This document shows positions 11,591-22,048 of a DNA stretch of 64,000 nucleotides, piece by piece (position 1 is the stretch's first letter; each line of letters starts with the position of its first letter). This DNA comes from Chlorops oryzae (taxonomy: Eukaryota; Arthropoda; Insecta; Diptera; Chloropidae), in assembly GCA_020466095.1 (NCBI GenBank), contig CM035809.1:20783869-20847868 (forward strand), read 5' to 3'. The notes under the pieces are model-generated. The model worked only from the letters and a program-made list of their open reading frames with translations, did not search any database and was not told the origin of the DNA. A program made the translations under genes and the position numbers.

Positions 11591-12977
11591 AATGTATCAA
11601 ATGTAGGTAATGTCCAAGTTGGTGGGCACGCAAACCAAGAAGTCAGGTCAACACTATTTAAATAAAAATGAATACAAAAGAAGCTGATAGACAGATTAAA
11701 GGTACGATATCAATTTGATGCTCGTCCGACTTTAAATGCTTCGATTTGAGCTTAAATCTTTTTTTTCTCAATTTTTGTTTTTTGTTTTTTCTTTTTGTTT
11801 TTTTTGTCGATAATGAATATTAATGGAATTGGATAGCAAATAGAAGTCATTGGCTTCCGCGTGCCTTATCACAAAATGCCATTACCATTTAAAGAGCACG
11901 AATTCAGTTAAAATTTCCCTTTTTAGACAGCCCTAAGTTTCGACCTATTGCTCACTGCTTTTTTGTCTTTATCTAAAGTTTTATTTATTTTTATTTGTAT
12001 AAAAAAATCCCATCGCCCATCTCGCCCACTCGATGGAACTCTTCAACTATTTGTGTTGGAATTTAAATTGAACGAATCAACATAAGGCTTAGTGTCATTT
12101 ATCACGCTCGCTTAACACTCTTTTTCCATGGTTTTTCATCGCCTCCATTTTGCTCCATCGAAGTTGGGGGAAAAATCATAAAAATAAAAAACGTGAACAC
12201 ATTCGACACATTTCGGTTACATTTCTGATAAGATACGAAATAAGTTGAAACCGAGAGAGAGCGAGAAAGCCGCTTTAAGGATCCATCCTTGTGTGCGTTC
12301 AATCCGGTTCGCCACATGAGCTTTACATTATTCGGCTTGTCTGTAATTGTCGTTCGGCGGAAGCACGCATTAGCGACACAAATTTTCTTTGCTCGTCGAT
12401 ATAACGATGTGTTTTCGCTTCTTTATTTTATTTTATTTTATTTTTTTTGTATTTTATTTTTTTGCTTTTGATGTGGTGAATGTTGGAGGAAAAAAAAATC
12501 CGCTGAGATGATGATTGCATGCAACTTCAAAAGAATAATAACCGATAATCAGGGATAAACGTTTCTGATTGATCTTTAGCTTGATGTTGTCGAAGCTTAA
12601 CAAATTGTTGCGGAATTTTCAGAAATTATTTCCCAAGGAAGCCGACGTGAAAGTAATAAAGACGGTTCTCATTGTGGTATTTGAAGAATTTAAAGGACAT
12701 TTTGTTCATTCTTCCACACACGAATTGAATATGTTGGCAACTCACCATTTAAAAATCAATATCGGAATTGTGAAAGACAAAATTTAATAACTGCGAATAT
12801 TTTATAAAATGGGAAAAATTAGAAGAAATAACTTGATTGAAATTCCTTTTGAACATTTTGTTTAAATAGAAACATGTGACATTAAAATTTTTTATCAGGC
12901 CAGGGCAGACTGAGAATACAGTATCGAGAAAAATTTCGAATTTCATCAAAATATATCAAAAATATTATTAGCTTGCG
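11591..12977. other. spacer with a mixed-composition block at 12090-12480
   Basis: 12090-12480 is less AT-rich and could be a UTR or regulatory block; ORFs on both strands overlap there without recognisable motifs. A + ORF (12584-12787) of 67 codons is not low-complexity but has no signal peptide, homology or promoter I can point to. TTTTA pentamer runs sit at 12420-12460. Confidence 0.25.
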
Positions 12978-13361
12978 CCCGGCTAGTAATTTCTGGCTAG
13001 CGCCTAGATCATATGTCAATCACTTTGTTTTACATAAAGATTTATTTTCACGTCCCCTTGACGGGGTATTGCATAAAGTTCTTACCTAGTTCGCACCTCA
13101 TTGGTTACGATATCGCCTCTCCGCAACCCTCACGATCAACACACAAAGTACAACCTTTATATTTCCATGAATTTAAACCAAGTGAGAATTATAAAAATTT
13201 TTTTTGTTTTGTCTCAAACTTTCTCTATGGGTTCTAGCTAGGCCCTCGCTAACGCCAGATTAGATTTATCTAAGTAGTCGGGCAAATCCAGCTAGGCGCT
13301 AGTTAGGCGCTAGCTAAGCCCTCGCTAGTAACTAGATATCTCTAGACAATTTTCAGCCGGG
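12978..13361. mobile_element. possible MITE rich in GGCTAGCGCC words
   Basis: Starts CCCGGCTAG and ends AGCCGGG in inverted orientation; the arms contain repeated GCTAGCGCC / GGCGCTAG words (12995-13010 and 13288-13330). Only the outer 7 bp match perfectly and no target duplication is clear. Confidence 0.4.
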
Positions 13362-13616
13362 AAGCTATTGTGATCTTTATAACAGATTGGTGGAACCTTT
13401 GAAATTATCCAATGGGTTCCATTTTTGTATGATGCGCTTATAATGGTGACAGAAACTCATATTTGAACTTCATTTCTGTTTGCGTTGTGAGTGTTAGAAG
13501 CAATGTTTGAAAACTTTCCTTGTGCCACGGCCATATTTTTAATTTTTATAAATTTCACTAAGATCTTATAAAAAAAAACTATCTATTTTTTTGTCTTATC
13601 AATACTGTTAGTTAGT

Positions 13617-13839
13617 CAGGGTTGTCATAGAATCCCATAGCTGTCGGAGTTGGAATTTTACTCGACTGAATTTTCATAAATATTTCATAGATAGCCGAAT
13701 AAAATAGGATTCTGCGCAACTAAGAACCGATAATGGTTCCGATTCAAAACCAAAAACGAGAAAATTTGTAAATTCTGTAAGAAATTTCGATCGGTTTTAA
13801 TTCCGATTCCGACAGCTATCGGATTCTGTGACACCCCTG
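13617..13839 (-). mobile_element. 223-bp CAGGG...CCCTG MITE, copy A
   Basis: Terminal inverted repeats of about 30 bp beginning CAGGGTTGTCATAGAATCC / CAGGGGTGTCACAGAATCC, followed by palindromic ATAGCTGTCGG words. Same length as, and inverse orientation to, the complete copy at 18361-18583. AGT stands outside both ends, too short to be conclusive as a target duplication. Confidence 0.85.
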
Positions 13840-14276
13840 AGTGAGGAAATTGACATCTACCTAAGATCTACTGTTTTGTGAATTGATTTTAGTCTAATAT
13901 CATCATCATAAGGGCTTATCCATAAGGGCATTTCCATATGGGAACTTTAAGTCCCGGCATGATTCAAAAAGGTGAAGATCAATGTTGTTTCTATTTACTT
14001 TAGTGCAGCTCCTGTGGGCTTCAATACTTATCACAATTTCTATCCATATCAGAAAGTTAATCAGATATATTCGGACGTAACAAAATGTTTATAAAGAAAT
14101 TTTGTTGGCTTTAAAAAAAAAACCATATTTAATTTGATTACCTAAATAAAATGCACACTCGATATGAGTACAATAAACCCATTGTTGCATGCCAGATGCA
14201 GTGATATTATTGTTCGAAACAAGGTTACCTACTGAATTGATCTAGGGCACTATATTGAGCGCACGTTTAATGAAAT

Positions 14277-14346
14277 TCCCCTATATATATTGACAATGGC
14301 TCATCTTTCTGCCTTTAAAAGCATCGGAATCGAGAAGACTTCGACA
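14277..14346 (+). promoter_or_regulatory. core promoter of the 14406 small secreted-protein gene
   Basis: A CTATATATA box (14280-14289) and a TTTAAAA box (14314-14320); GACAGTC at about 14343-14349, roughly 30 bp after the second box, resembles a fly initiator. The start codon follows about 60 nt later. Confidence 0.5.
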
Positions 14347-14405
14347 GTCTTCGTCAATAAATTCAATAAATAAAGTGTGGAAGCTGCCAGTCGATTGATC
14401 ACAAT

Positions 14406-14993
14406 ATGCTATCGAAATTTACTTCTTTAGTCCTCGTGGGCTTAAGCCTTTTTGTGGTGAGCTCTTTAAAAAATTTATCGATCCTTCCTCTCATAACTTA
14501 TAAAATAAATTTTTTCTTTTATCATAGGCCATTACATTAGCATCGGTAAGCAATTTACCTTAATTTGTTTTTTTGGATTACCATATAACCGCTCCCTTAT
14601 AGCAACCAGCAAAGCCCCCCGTAACAGGCCCGCCAACGTTGCCTACAGCAGTACCAGGTACATGTCCTGTGCCAACTGAAGAAATGTTGCAGGTATTTTC
14701 CCTTCCCAAATTTTTTCTTCGATCATTGCATGATCAAATAATTTTCTTGTTACCATGTCTAGTGTATACGTCAGTGGGCGTGCCAGTACATAATCCGATT
14801 GGACTTGCGGTAGGTCGAATTAACTCTTTCTGTTTGTTTGTAATCCCCAATTTGACTTTCTTCCTTACTTCAATGCAGTTTTGCCTTGCTCAATCTGAAT
14901 GGAAATCCTTTGCTGGGTGGATTATTAGGTGGTCCACCATCTCCTGTGGGTGCTTCGAATGGTGGTATTTTAGGCGGAGTATTGCAGGGTTAA
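14406..14993 (+). CDS. small secreted protein, five exons, 106 aa (hand-assembled)
   Basis: Exons 14406-14456, 14528-14545, 14603-14692, 14763-14809 and 14879-14993. All four introns are GT-AG and 57-71 bp long, with donors GTGAGC, GTAAGC, GTATTT and GTAGGT. Exon lengths 51+18+90+47+115 give 321 nt with no internal stop. Exon 2 is an 18-nt microexon finishing the signal peptide (start MLSKFTSLVLVGLSLFV, then AITLAS). The predicted mature protein has a Pro/Thr-rich N-terminus (exon 3: QPAKPPVTGPPTLP) with a Cys, a short basic segment from exon 4 with two Cys, and a Gly/Leu/Pro-rich tail ending GGVLQG. No family recognised; it is too short and repetitive for a domain call. Exon 4 is the weakest link: another frame of it also reads plausibly (VPVHNPIGLA) but does not join exon 5 in phase. 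Confidence 0.65.
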
Positions 14994-15067
14994 GCTCTCA
15001 AAAGAGCTTTTCCGGCACAATTAAAATTTTTTTTTTTTTTTTTTTACATTTTTGGACCAGATTCGTG

Positions 15068-15073
15068 AATAAA
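15068..15073 (+). terminator. poly(A) signal of the 14406 gene
   Basis: AATAAA 75 nt after the TAA of the five-exon gene, following a short stem (GAGCTCTCAAAAGAGCTTTT region at the stop) and a T-run. Confidence 0.6.
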
Positions 15074-15385
15074 AAGGAGTTTCGCAGATAATTTTTAAAT
15101 CTAAATTCCGTGTAGAAATCTTATTTTTATTTATATGCGATGACCGGGAATAATCTGGCGAGCTTTTAAACTCTCATTGCGATGATTTGGTTGCTTGAGA
15201 GTCTAGTTTAACTAGTCTGTGGTGTGACGGATTCAATTATATAGTTTAGGGTTATTAGGTCACCCCACGATAGGGAACGGGAGATTGAGAAAGAGAGCAA
15301 TTTTTATTGGCGGAACATTCAACTTTGCCAACAAAATTGTTTAATTGCCATCGATAATGGGTGATTCGAATTGAAGAGCACTTTT

Positions 15386-15800
15386 TGTACCCGTCACAAT
15401 CTATGTCGAACGTTACATTAGGTTTATGGGTATGAGTTTAACGCCCAGAACCATTTGGTATAGACGAAGAAAAATGGGTATAGAAATAAAAAAAACATCA
15501 CCAAGTGAATCGATTTAGCCATGTCCATCCGTTGATCTGCCTGTATTTCTGTCCGTATACAGTTTTTTATAGAGAGAGTTTAGTTATCTCTTCTAAATTT
15601 TAGAATGATATATATATATTGGACCAGACCTGAGTAACAAGTTCCATATTGGGTTTTTTATCGAGAGAATTGAGTTATCTCGTCTTAATTTTAGAATGAT
15701 ATATATATATATTGGACTACACGTGAGTAACAACAAGTTCCAGAATGGGCTTGGTCAGCCCATTTTAAGGGTACCTCAAGTATGAGGCTGTTTTAGAGTA
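15386..15800 (+). repeat. dispersed repeat (TACCCGACAC family), divergent copy 1
   Basis: Aligns by eye to the better copies at 45187 and 19621: GTACCCGTCAC at the start, the TTAGCCATGTCC block at about 15517 and GGGTACCTC near 15768. A stretch of about 110 bp (ATCTC..AATTTTAGAATGATATATATAT..GAGTAACAAGTTCCA) is tandemly duplicated, unique to this copy. Confidence 0.65.
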
Positions 15801-16883
15801 ATCATAACCGGTCTTATCAACCTGAGAGCAGATGAGAACAGATTGGCCAGAAAAGGGCTACGCACTACAAATACAAGGTTGCAGACACTGTTCCCAGTTT
15901 AAGGAAATCTCCCCAAAATTAAATAGCAATTATGATCTTTAGTGAAATCTTAGGGCAGAAAAGTGATCAGGGAAAATTTTATGGGACCTTGTCTTGGCTT
16001 TAGAAGATTTTAAAATTAAATTCTAAAGAATTTTGGCTTTTTATTGAGATATTCAGGGGAATGTTCCGCTAAAAATCTGGCAACAGTGGTTTCAGACAAC
16101 GAAGGCGTCGGAAACAGCGTTGGGTGGGCACAGTAAAATGGGACCATGAGGTTGTTAGACTTACCGCGGAGGATGGAACGAATAAGACAGATTGGAGGAA
16201 TTGCTCGCGTTTTGTGGACACCAGGATAGGCCGCAAGAAAAAAAAGATTAAGAACCGCTCTAACTTCGAATTTTTATATAACTTTTTATGGACTTATAAA
16301 TTTCAGCTTATTCTAGAGACCTATATATAAGATTCTTAAACGTAACATGTAAGTGCGACACAGGACGCCTCCATAAAAATTTTTATTAAGTACATCATGA
16401 ATATTAAGAGCTAAAAAGGAACTGGCGTATGAGGATCTTTTATACCGATGAAAATCCCCCGATAACTTCTCCCTAATGGCCGTGGTATTACGCCGTATTT
16501 TATAAAGAATGCTTAAATTTCATATATAGTATAGGACGATTTTCTATCATATACCATATTATACCTTATCTAGCTCTTTTACAGAATAATCCTTTTTTTT
16601 CTATTTCTACGCGAACTCTCTCTATTGCCCCGTCGCAGAGCCATCAATAAAAGGAAATGTACATTTAAATTGTGCGTTATCAAAATATTGGAACGTTTTC
16701 TATTAGTTTATAAGAATTAATGGTAAAATTTTGCAGTGATTTTGTGCTGTTTGGCAAATTTCGAACCCCATCTTGTGATTCTATTTCTCTGATGGACGAT
16801 TAATTAACTTCTTGATCTTTTCGACTAACCGAAGAGCGCAATTGTTTGACAATCCAGAAAAAAAAACTCTTTGAAGGTTGCTA
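15801..16883. other. spacer; contains the likely 3' UTR of the minus-strand gene ending at 16884
   Basis: No RNA gene or clear repeat. An ORF at 16124-16330 has a short unusual composition (WDHEVVRLTAEDG) that might be an old transposon fragment, but I cannot place it. Confidence 0.25.
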
Positions 16884-19800
16884 CTAGTTTTTAACGTCAT
16901 GATCATCACCCTTGACAATATCAAAGGAGGCGATATCGCTGATCTGATCCTTTTCCGATGACTTGTCAGACTTCTCAGCACCCTGTTTTGACGCATTTTC
17001 TTTTGAACCGTCGATCTGTGGAGGAAAGAATTATTAATTTGAATTTATTTTAAAGAATTACATTGAAAATAGACCTTTTTCAAGTCCAAACTCTCAATTT
17101 GCACATTTTCATGGAAAGCCTCTGCAAGTTGTGGATGTATTTCACTCAATGGGGTTTCACCGTGCCGAATATAGACGGGAATAAAACCTTTGCGAGGAAC
17201 TAGCTCTTGATATGGGGCAGCATCTAAAAAACAATGGGGTAAGTTAGAAATTTTTATTAGTATCATTACGAGGGTAAAGGAAGTTTTTGAGGGTAGCGTG
17301 AATAAAACCAAAGTTATTTTCAATCTCAATCTCGTGAAAATTGACTTTTTAGAATTATTTTATTTTATTTTATTTTCAAATGATTTACTCCTCTTATCTG
17401 GCTCTAGGTCCGTTAATTTGATTTTTTAATTTTTATTTTATTTTTTTATTTTTATTTTATTTTTTTTAATATTGATTTTTATTTTGTATTGGACTGTAAT
17501 CCAGAACTTGATGCTTAGAAAATAGAATGACGGAACCTTAGGTCGACAAATATTAAGAAAAAGCTGAAAATATTTCCATTTAGCACGCAAAAGTAAGCGT
17601 ATATAAATATTGAAGACTGTTTTTAAAAGCTAAAAATCGGTTCGTTCTTGTTTGTTTGTCCATTTAAGAATATCACGAGCAAGGCTTTAGGGAACTATCA
17701 CGACTTTCTAAAGCCTTATTTGAGTTTTGTTGATGAAATCTTAAAACTTCAGGTATAAGTTGGGTTTAAAATATTAAAATGCATACTTTTAGGTGTTGAA
17801 TTTAATTTTTTTTTGTTAACCTATCATTGCATAAGTTTTAAAGATTTTTTGTTTCAAGCTTCAACTATTCCTAAGAACATGAAAATCTATTGAAATGCTT
17901 TAATTCGTCGTAGTGGGATGCTCATATATTGAGATAAAAAAATTATTCAATCACAGAAGGCATAGATCACCTGTTAATTCATTAGCAGAGTTTTTTGCTA
18001 ATACGGATATTGAACTTTGATCTGATTGATTAGTTTAAATAACATAAAATGTTTCTTATATACCCTTTAAGTTGAGAATTTGTCGGCCTTATTCTAGTCT
18101 TGGTTGAAGATAATTTTAAATTACTTTATTTAGGTTAATTTTCTTAAGCAATCTTAAAGCAAGCAAAATTTTCAATAGACAGGGTTGTCATAGAATCCGA
18201 TCGCTGTCGGAATCGGAATTAAAACCGATCAAAATTTCGTACAAAAAATAAGAAATTTTGTTTGTTTTTTAGTTTTGAATCGGCCTTTAGCGGACACTTA
18301 GGAAAGCAATGTCTTTGGGGAAATTCAAAGGTGACCAAGCTTTGGTTTTTAGAAGAAGTTCAGGGGTGTCATAGAATCCGATCGCTGTCGGAATCGGAAT
18401 TAAAACCGATCGAAATTTTGTACAGAATTGAAAAATTTTTTCGTTTTTGTTTTTGAATCCGAACCATTGTCGGTTCTGAGTTGCACAGAACCCTATTTTA
18501 TCCGGCTGTCTATGAAATATGTATGAAAATTCAGTCAAATAAAACTCCAATTCCACCAGCTATCGGATTCTGTGATACCCCTGAGATGCTCTCATTGGAA
18601 TGGATTAGAACACTCTCAACTACCTTATTTAATAAGTTATACTAGGCTGAGTTGAATCAACACTTGATGAAACTTAAAGCTCTTCAAAAAGTACTTTGTC
18701 TATAGGATGATGTATAAACCAAACGTTGCTCAAACTAATTATGACTGTCGGGGTTCATGAATAAAGGTTTCACAGGTGCTATTGTGTTATTTATGACATC
18801 AGCACATTGTTAGTTCGATCACTTTGATGATTAATCAGCTCTCCAAAATGATTCTTTATACTATGAAAATATTATTGTATTTTTTTTTAATATGTAAATA
18901 TTTTTTTTTTTTTTTTGGGTGTTGCCAAAAGTTTTGCTAAAAGACTGCGGACCATGTTTACAAACAAATGTTTTTAATTTGCAAGTTAGAATTTTCAGCT
19001 GTAAGATTTTTTACTGCCCTAATAAGATTGGTTAAGCCCTTAAGAAGGTATATCTGAGTGAGCTTTTGAACTGTGGGAACAGTAGATAACGGATTCGAAG
19101 AGGAAGAGGATAGATGAAGGGTGCTCAAAGCTTACAGATTCATAAGGTATAACAGCTGTTCCCAATCATTTGTGGCTCATTTACCCCTTCTTGAAGGTCG
19201 TTTGAAGTGTTAAAATTAAGCGATCGTTGCTAAGTTGGCGAATAATGTTGTACAATATCCAAATAGTTTCTTCATAAGGGTTTTTCTGGTTAAGAAAAAT
19301 GTTTACCCCTTCATAAGCGAAACCACCTACGCATATAGCCTTGATGCTAATGTTGAAGCGAATATAATTACCTATAACCAAGGGAAACCTGTTTAGTGTT
19401 CCGTAATTAATATAATGAAATTATATGAAAAATTTTGTTACTTTGGTTTGTCATTTGAGGGCTAATTTGAGGAGGAACATTTGCTAGGCTTACCATCCTT
19501 TGTCAGAGCTTAAAAGAAAGTATTTGATGTGCTTTTTTTAAAAAGATTTTTCACTAATAAATTAAAAAATAAAATACAAAATAAAAAATAAAATAAAAAT
19601 ATAAAAAAAAATATAATATAAACAAGTAAGGGTGTTATAGTCAAGTGAGCCTGACAATAGAATACCCGACACAGACACATATATTCAAATAATTTTTAAT
19701 ATCAAGAGGTGTTTAAGGCCATAAGGGGCCCAATATACCGACTTTTGTTAAATTTCTTTATAAAAACCGCCCCTTTGCCACGCCCACTTTTCCAATTTTT

Positions 19801-20461
19801 ATTGAACTATAATCGGAGGCTTAAATATACGCTCAAATTTTAAGTTTCATTAAAAAATTTTGAAAAACTTCGATTTTAGAGCAGTTTTTGTGATTTTCGT
19901 AACAGACCCTAGTACTGGAGGTACCCCTAAAAATGATCCGATCGGGTCCATTCTCGAACTTGTTCTTACTCATGTCCCCGTGAGCACGCATGCCAAATTT
20001 TGTCGAAATAGCTCAACTCCTTCGATAAGAAAACTGTATACAAACAGACGGGCAGACGGACAGACAGACGAACATGTCTATATCGAATCTCCTGGTGACG
20101 CTGATCATTTCTATATACATTTTGTATGGTCTATCTCGACTGGTTCTGGGTGTTACACACAACCACACAAACGCACTATACCCTCGAAACAGAGTGTGTC
20201 GGGTATAAGAATTGGCATTGCAGACACTGATGCAGTTTAAAACTATTTGGAGTCTCTGATCACGCAAATTCCTTTCCAAAGAAAACAAAAAATTCGCAAA
20301 AATCGTAAGTTTTGTAAGCCAGTGTTTTAGGCATCACCTACTTACTCTATATAATCTAGCATCTGCTTGGGTGTATTAAGTTAACTCTTACCCACTTCTC
20401 CGTATATTGAAATAATCCCCAGTATAATTGATATCACGATCAATGATGTAAGATTCTTCAT
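16884..20461 (-). CDS. small secreted protein, three exons, 116 aa (hand-assembled)
   Basis: Exon 1 20392-20461 encodes a signal peptide (MKNLTSLIVISIILGIISIY) and ends in phase 1 at a strong donor (G|GTAAGAG). Exon 2 17075-17223 starts after TTTTTTAG with AT-GCT, completing Asp-Ala, and carries the core (PYQELVPRKGFIPVYIR, then PLSEIHPQLAEAF). Exon 3 16884-17015 (after CTCCACAG) adds a Ser/Lys/Asp-rich tail ending HDVKN. Lengths 70+149+132 = 351 nt, phases agree, no stops. Intron 1 is 3.2 kb and holds a 223-bp MITE, a dispersed repeat and another gene's exons; intron 2 is 59 bp. The GFIPVYIR...PL..I.P.LAEAFHE core resembles small secreted proteins I recall from other flies, but I cannot name the family. 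Likely processed at or just after VDA. No catalytic residues; role unknown. Confidence 0.8.
17224..18179. other. AT-rich part of the 3.2-kb intron
   Basis: TTTTA pentamer runs at 17350-17490 and a copy of the GCATACTTTTAGGTG-TGAATTTAA dispersed word at about 17779-17815 (others near 35100 inverted, 35290 and 61210). No exon recognised. Confidence 0.4.
18180..18583 (+). mobile_element. CAGGG...CCCTG MITE: truncated copy plus complete 223-bp copy
   Basis: 18180-18287 is the left half of the MITE also seen at 13617; after 73 unrelated bases a complete copy follows at 18361-18583, exactly 223 bp. Both start with the same TGTCATAGAATCCGATCGC string. AGA stands outside the far left (18177-18179) and far right (18584-18586), which would fit one composite insertion, though three bases prove little. 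Confidence 0.82.
19181..19537 (-). CDS. 3' end of an unrecognised gene inside the large intron, two exons
   Basis: Terminal exon 19181-19388 (after CTAAACAG) is open for 69 codons and reads like protein: FPLVIGNYIRFNISIKAICV, then GFAYEGVNIFLNQKNPYEET, ending TTFKKG. It joins in phase to an upstream exon ending at 19494 with a strong donor (GGATG|GTAAGCC), whose last codons read KYFLLSSDKG. The intron is 105 bp. The upstream exon cannot reach beyond 19537 (in-frame TAA), and then comes an A/T-rich stretch and a dispersed repeat from 19621, so the 5' part is missing or lies farther away. It may be a truncated gene or an alternative 3' end of the gene surrounding it. The first Met in the terminal exon is not a likely start. 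Function unknown. Confidence 0.45.
19621..20208 (-). repeat. dispersed repeat (TACCCGACAC family), copy 2
   Basis: About 588 bp. Read on the minus strand it begins TTATACCCGACACACTCTG (a TACCC..GGGTA foldback) and ends with a second foldback (around TCAGGCTCACTTGACT) followed by AACACCCTTACTTGTT. Closely matches 45187-45755. The + strand ORF across it (19860-20240, RRADGQTDEHVYIE) is the typical by-product of such repeats, not a gene. Confidence 0.85.
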
Positions 20462-20635
20462 GGTTCTTATGTTTTCTTCTTACTCCGGAATCTTCTTTCT
20501 ATATTGCTTCTGTGATCGACTCAACTTCCGCTTGTTGAAATTACAAACTGAGAAGTTATTTCTTGGCTAAAATGTCTCGTCTCGCGATCTGCTGGTTTAG
20601 CTAACGTACAAGTTCAACGGAGAACGCTTTGGTTT

Positions 20636-20675
20636 AAACTGAGGTCACAACTTTTCATTCATGATGCCTTTATAA
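20636..20675 (-). promoter_or_regulatory. TATA/initiator promoter of the 16884-20461 gene
   Basis: TTTATAAAGG on the minus strand (TATAAA at 20669-20674) lies about 30 bp upstream of TCAGTTT (20636-20642), the fly initiator consensus, with predicted +1 at 20640. This gives a 5' UTR of about 179 nt before the ATG at 20461. Confidence 0.75.
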
Positions 20676-20903
20676 ACATTCTGAAATTTTAAAACAAAAC
20701 AATGAAGAGACTTTTAAGAAATGTTCTTAAAGCGAGCGAAAGAGAAGAAGAGCAACGAAGTAGCAGAGGGAGAAACAGCGTGAGAAATTCACATACTTAG
20801 TGAGAGAGAATGACGCGATGTGATTGTTTTTAGTTTTTATATTATTTTTTTTTACTTTTTTCATCTCTCTGAATTTGTCAGTCTTCGTCATATCGACGAT
20901 CAG

Positions 20904-20909
20904 TTTATT
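20904..20909 (-). terminator. poly(A) signal for the 20936-21075 exon
   Basis: AATAAA on the minus strand 27 nt beyond the stop and upstream of the next gene's TATA box at 20669-20674. Confidence 0.6.
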
Positions 20910-20935
20910 TGCACACCTGTTTTAAGCTGATTACT

Positions 20936-21075
20936 TTATGGTTCCACACAAGTTTGCCGCGTATTGACCGAGGAGCGAAATTGCTGATTACTGAAGCGAT
21001 GATTCGAAGCACGCTCTGAAGGCGGTCTATCATACAACCTCAGCGATGATCGTCTGTACTCACTTGGTATGGCAT
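20936..21075 (-). CDS. terminal exon of a second small secreted-type protein
   Basis: After the acceptor TTTCTCAG the exon starts AT-GCC, completing an Asp-Ala codon pair in phase 1, the same design as exon 2 of the gene 260 bp downstream on the same strand. It encodes 45 residues of basic, Ser/Arg-rich sequence (IPSEYRRSSLRLYDRPPSER, then SNQQFRSSVNTRQTCVEP) ending in TAA at 20936-20938. AATAAA follows on the minus strand at 20904-20909, 27 nt away. Read without splicing, the frame extends upstream through a hydrophobic stretch but has only an internal ATG (21139). A signal-peptide exon with a phase-1 donor is expected upstream; I searched 21.1-24.3 kb by eye and did not find it. Unknown family. 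Confidence 0.55.
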
Positions 21076-21462
21076 CTGAGAAATTGATTTTTTGACGAAA
21101 TTTCAAGTAAGCTTCTGTCAGAAAAATACCGGGAATCATTAAAAAAAAATTGAATAGTTTACAATATTTCAATTAATCACTTTCCAATCGAAGTAATTCA
21201 AGTATATGAACGAATATTCCAGTGATCACAGTACTATTTTAGGGTGTATGAAGAATGTAAATATATTTTTTTTGGGGAAAGTTTTGGCGTTTTTCGACAA
21301 AAAGGTTCTCAGAATATGATCAGTACCTACTTATGTATCTTAAATCTAAAATTTTGGCCACATTGTGTCACAAGGGGAAATATAAATTTATTAATAACGA
21401 ATTGCGCATCAACTTCTTAAACAACCTCAAAATTCACATTCCACAATTCAGCTTAATAAACA

Positions 21463-22040
21463 ATTAAGGGTGTTATAGGCAGGCGAGACTGAAAAAATTA
21501 TAATTAACACAAACATAAATCAAAAGCTATTCATACAGTGTGTGCTGTACTCAAGTCATATTCTTTAGACAATTATTAAAGCAAGTCATGATGAACTAAA
21601 AATCGTATTTGGTCCAAAAACCCTGAGCTTAAGAAAAATTTGTTTCACGCCTAAAGTTATGCCTATTGTCGGACGAGCTTGGATATACAATACCCAACGC
21701 AGGCATACGTGGTTCAAATTTTCTCAAGTGGGCCACTTTTAAATCGATAGTTTTAGATTTAAATGATTGATACGGCATTCAATTGCCTTGGTAAGGTTAA
21801 AGAAAATTTTTCAAACTTATATTTTGGAAAAAAAAATTCCATAAGTATGCCTCGGAACTTGAATATGTAAAAAAATGAAGAAGAAAAAATTCAAAAAAAT
21901 ATTTAAAAAATATTCAAAAAAATTTAAAAAAATTTAAAAAAAATGCAAAAAAATGCAAAAAAAAATGCAAAAAAATCAAAATATTCAAAATATTTCAAAA
22001 ATTCACCGTAAAAAATTCCAAATTAGTTCGATTTAGTATG
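21463..22040. repeat. fragments of the TACCCGACAC repeat and A-rich low-complexity DNA
   Basis: AATTAAGGGTGTTATAGGCAGGCGAG at about 21463 and the ATTGTCGGACGAGC..CAATACCCAACGCAGG stretch near 21665-21705 resemble the tail of the dispersed repeat. 21890-22000 is a run of TTCAAAAAAAT/AAAATGC variants. Confidence 0.55.
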
Positions 22041-22048
22041 CCTATTAA

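Noticed and set aside
17045..17329. Unspliced 94-codon ORF starting MRLKITLVLFTL as a secreted protein
   Set aside because: Its first third runs through an intron; the phase-1 acceptor at 17224 fits the signal exon at 20392-20461, and donors within this ORF are in the wrong phase.
19860..20240. 126-codon ORF with RRADGQTDEHVYIE stretch
   Set aside because: Lies entirely in the dispersed TACCCGACAC repeat; the same peptide appears wherever that repeat is translated.
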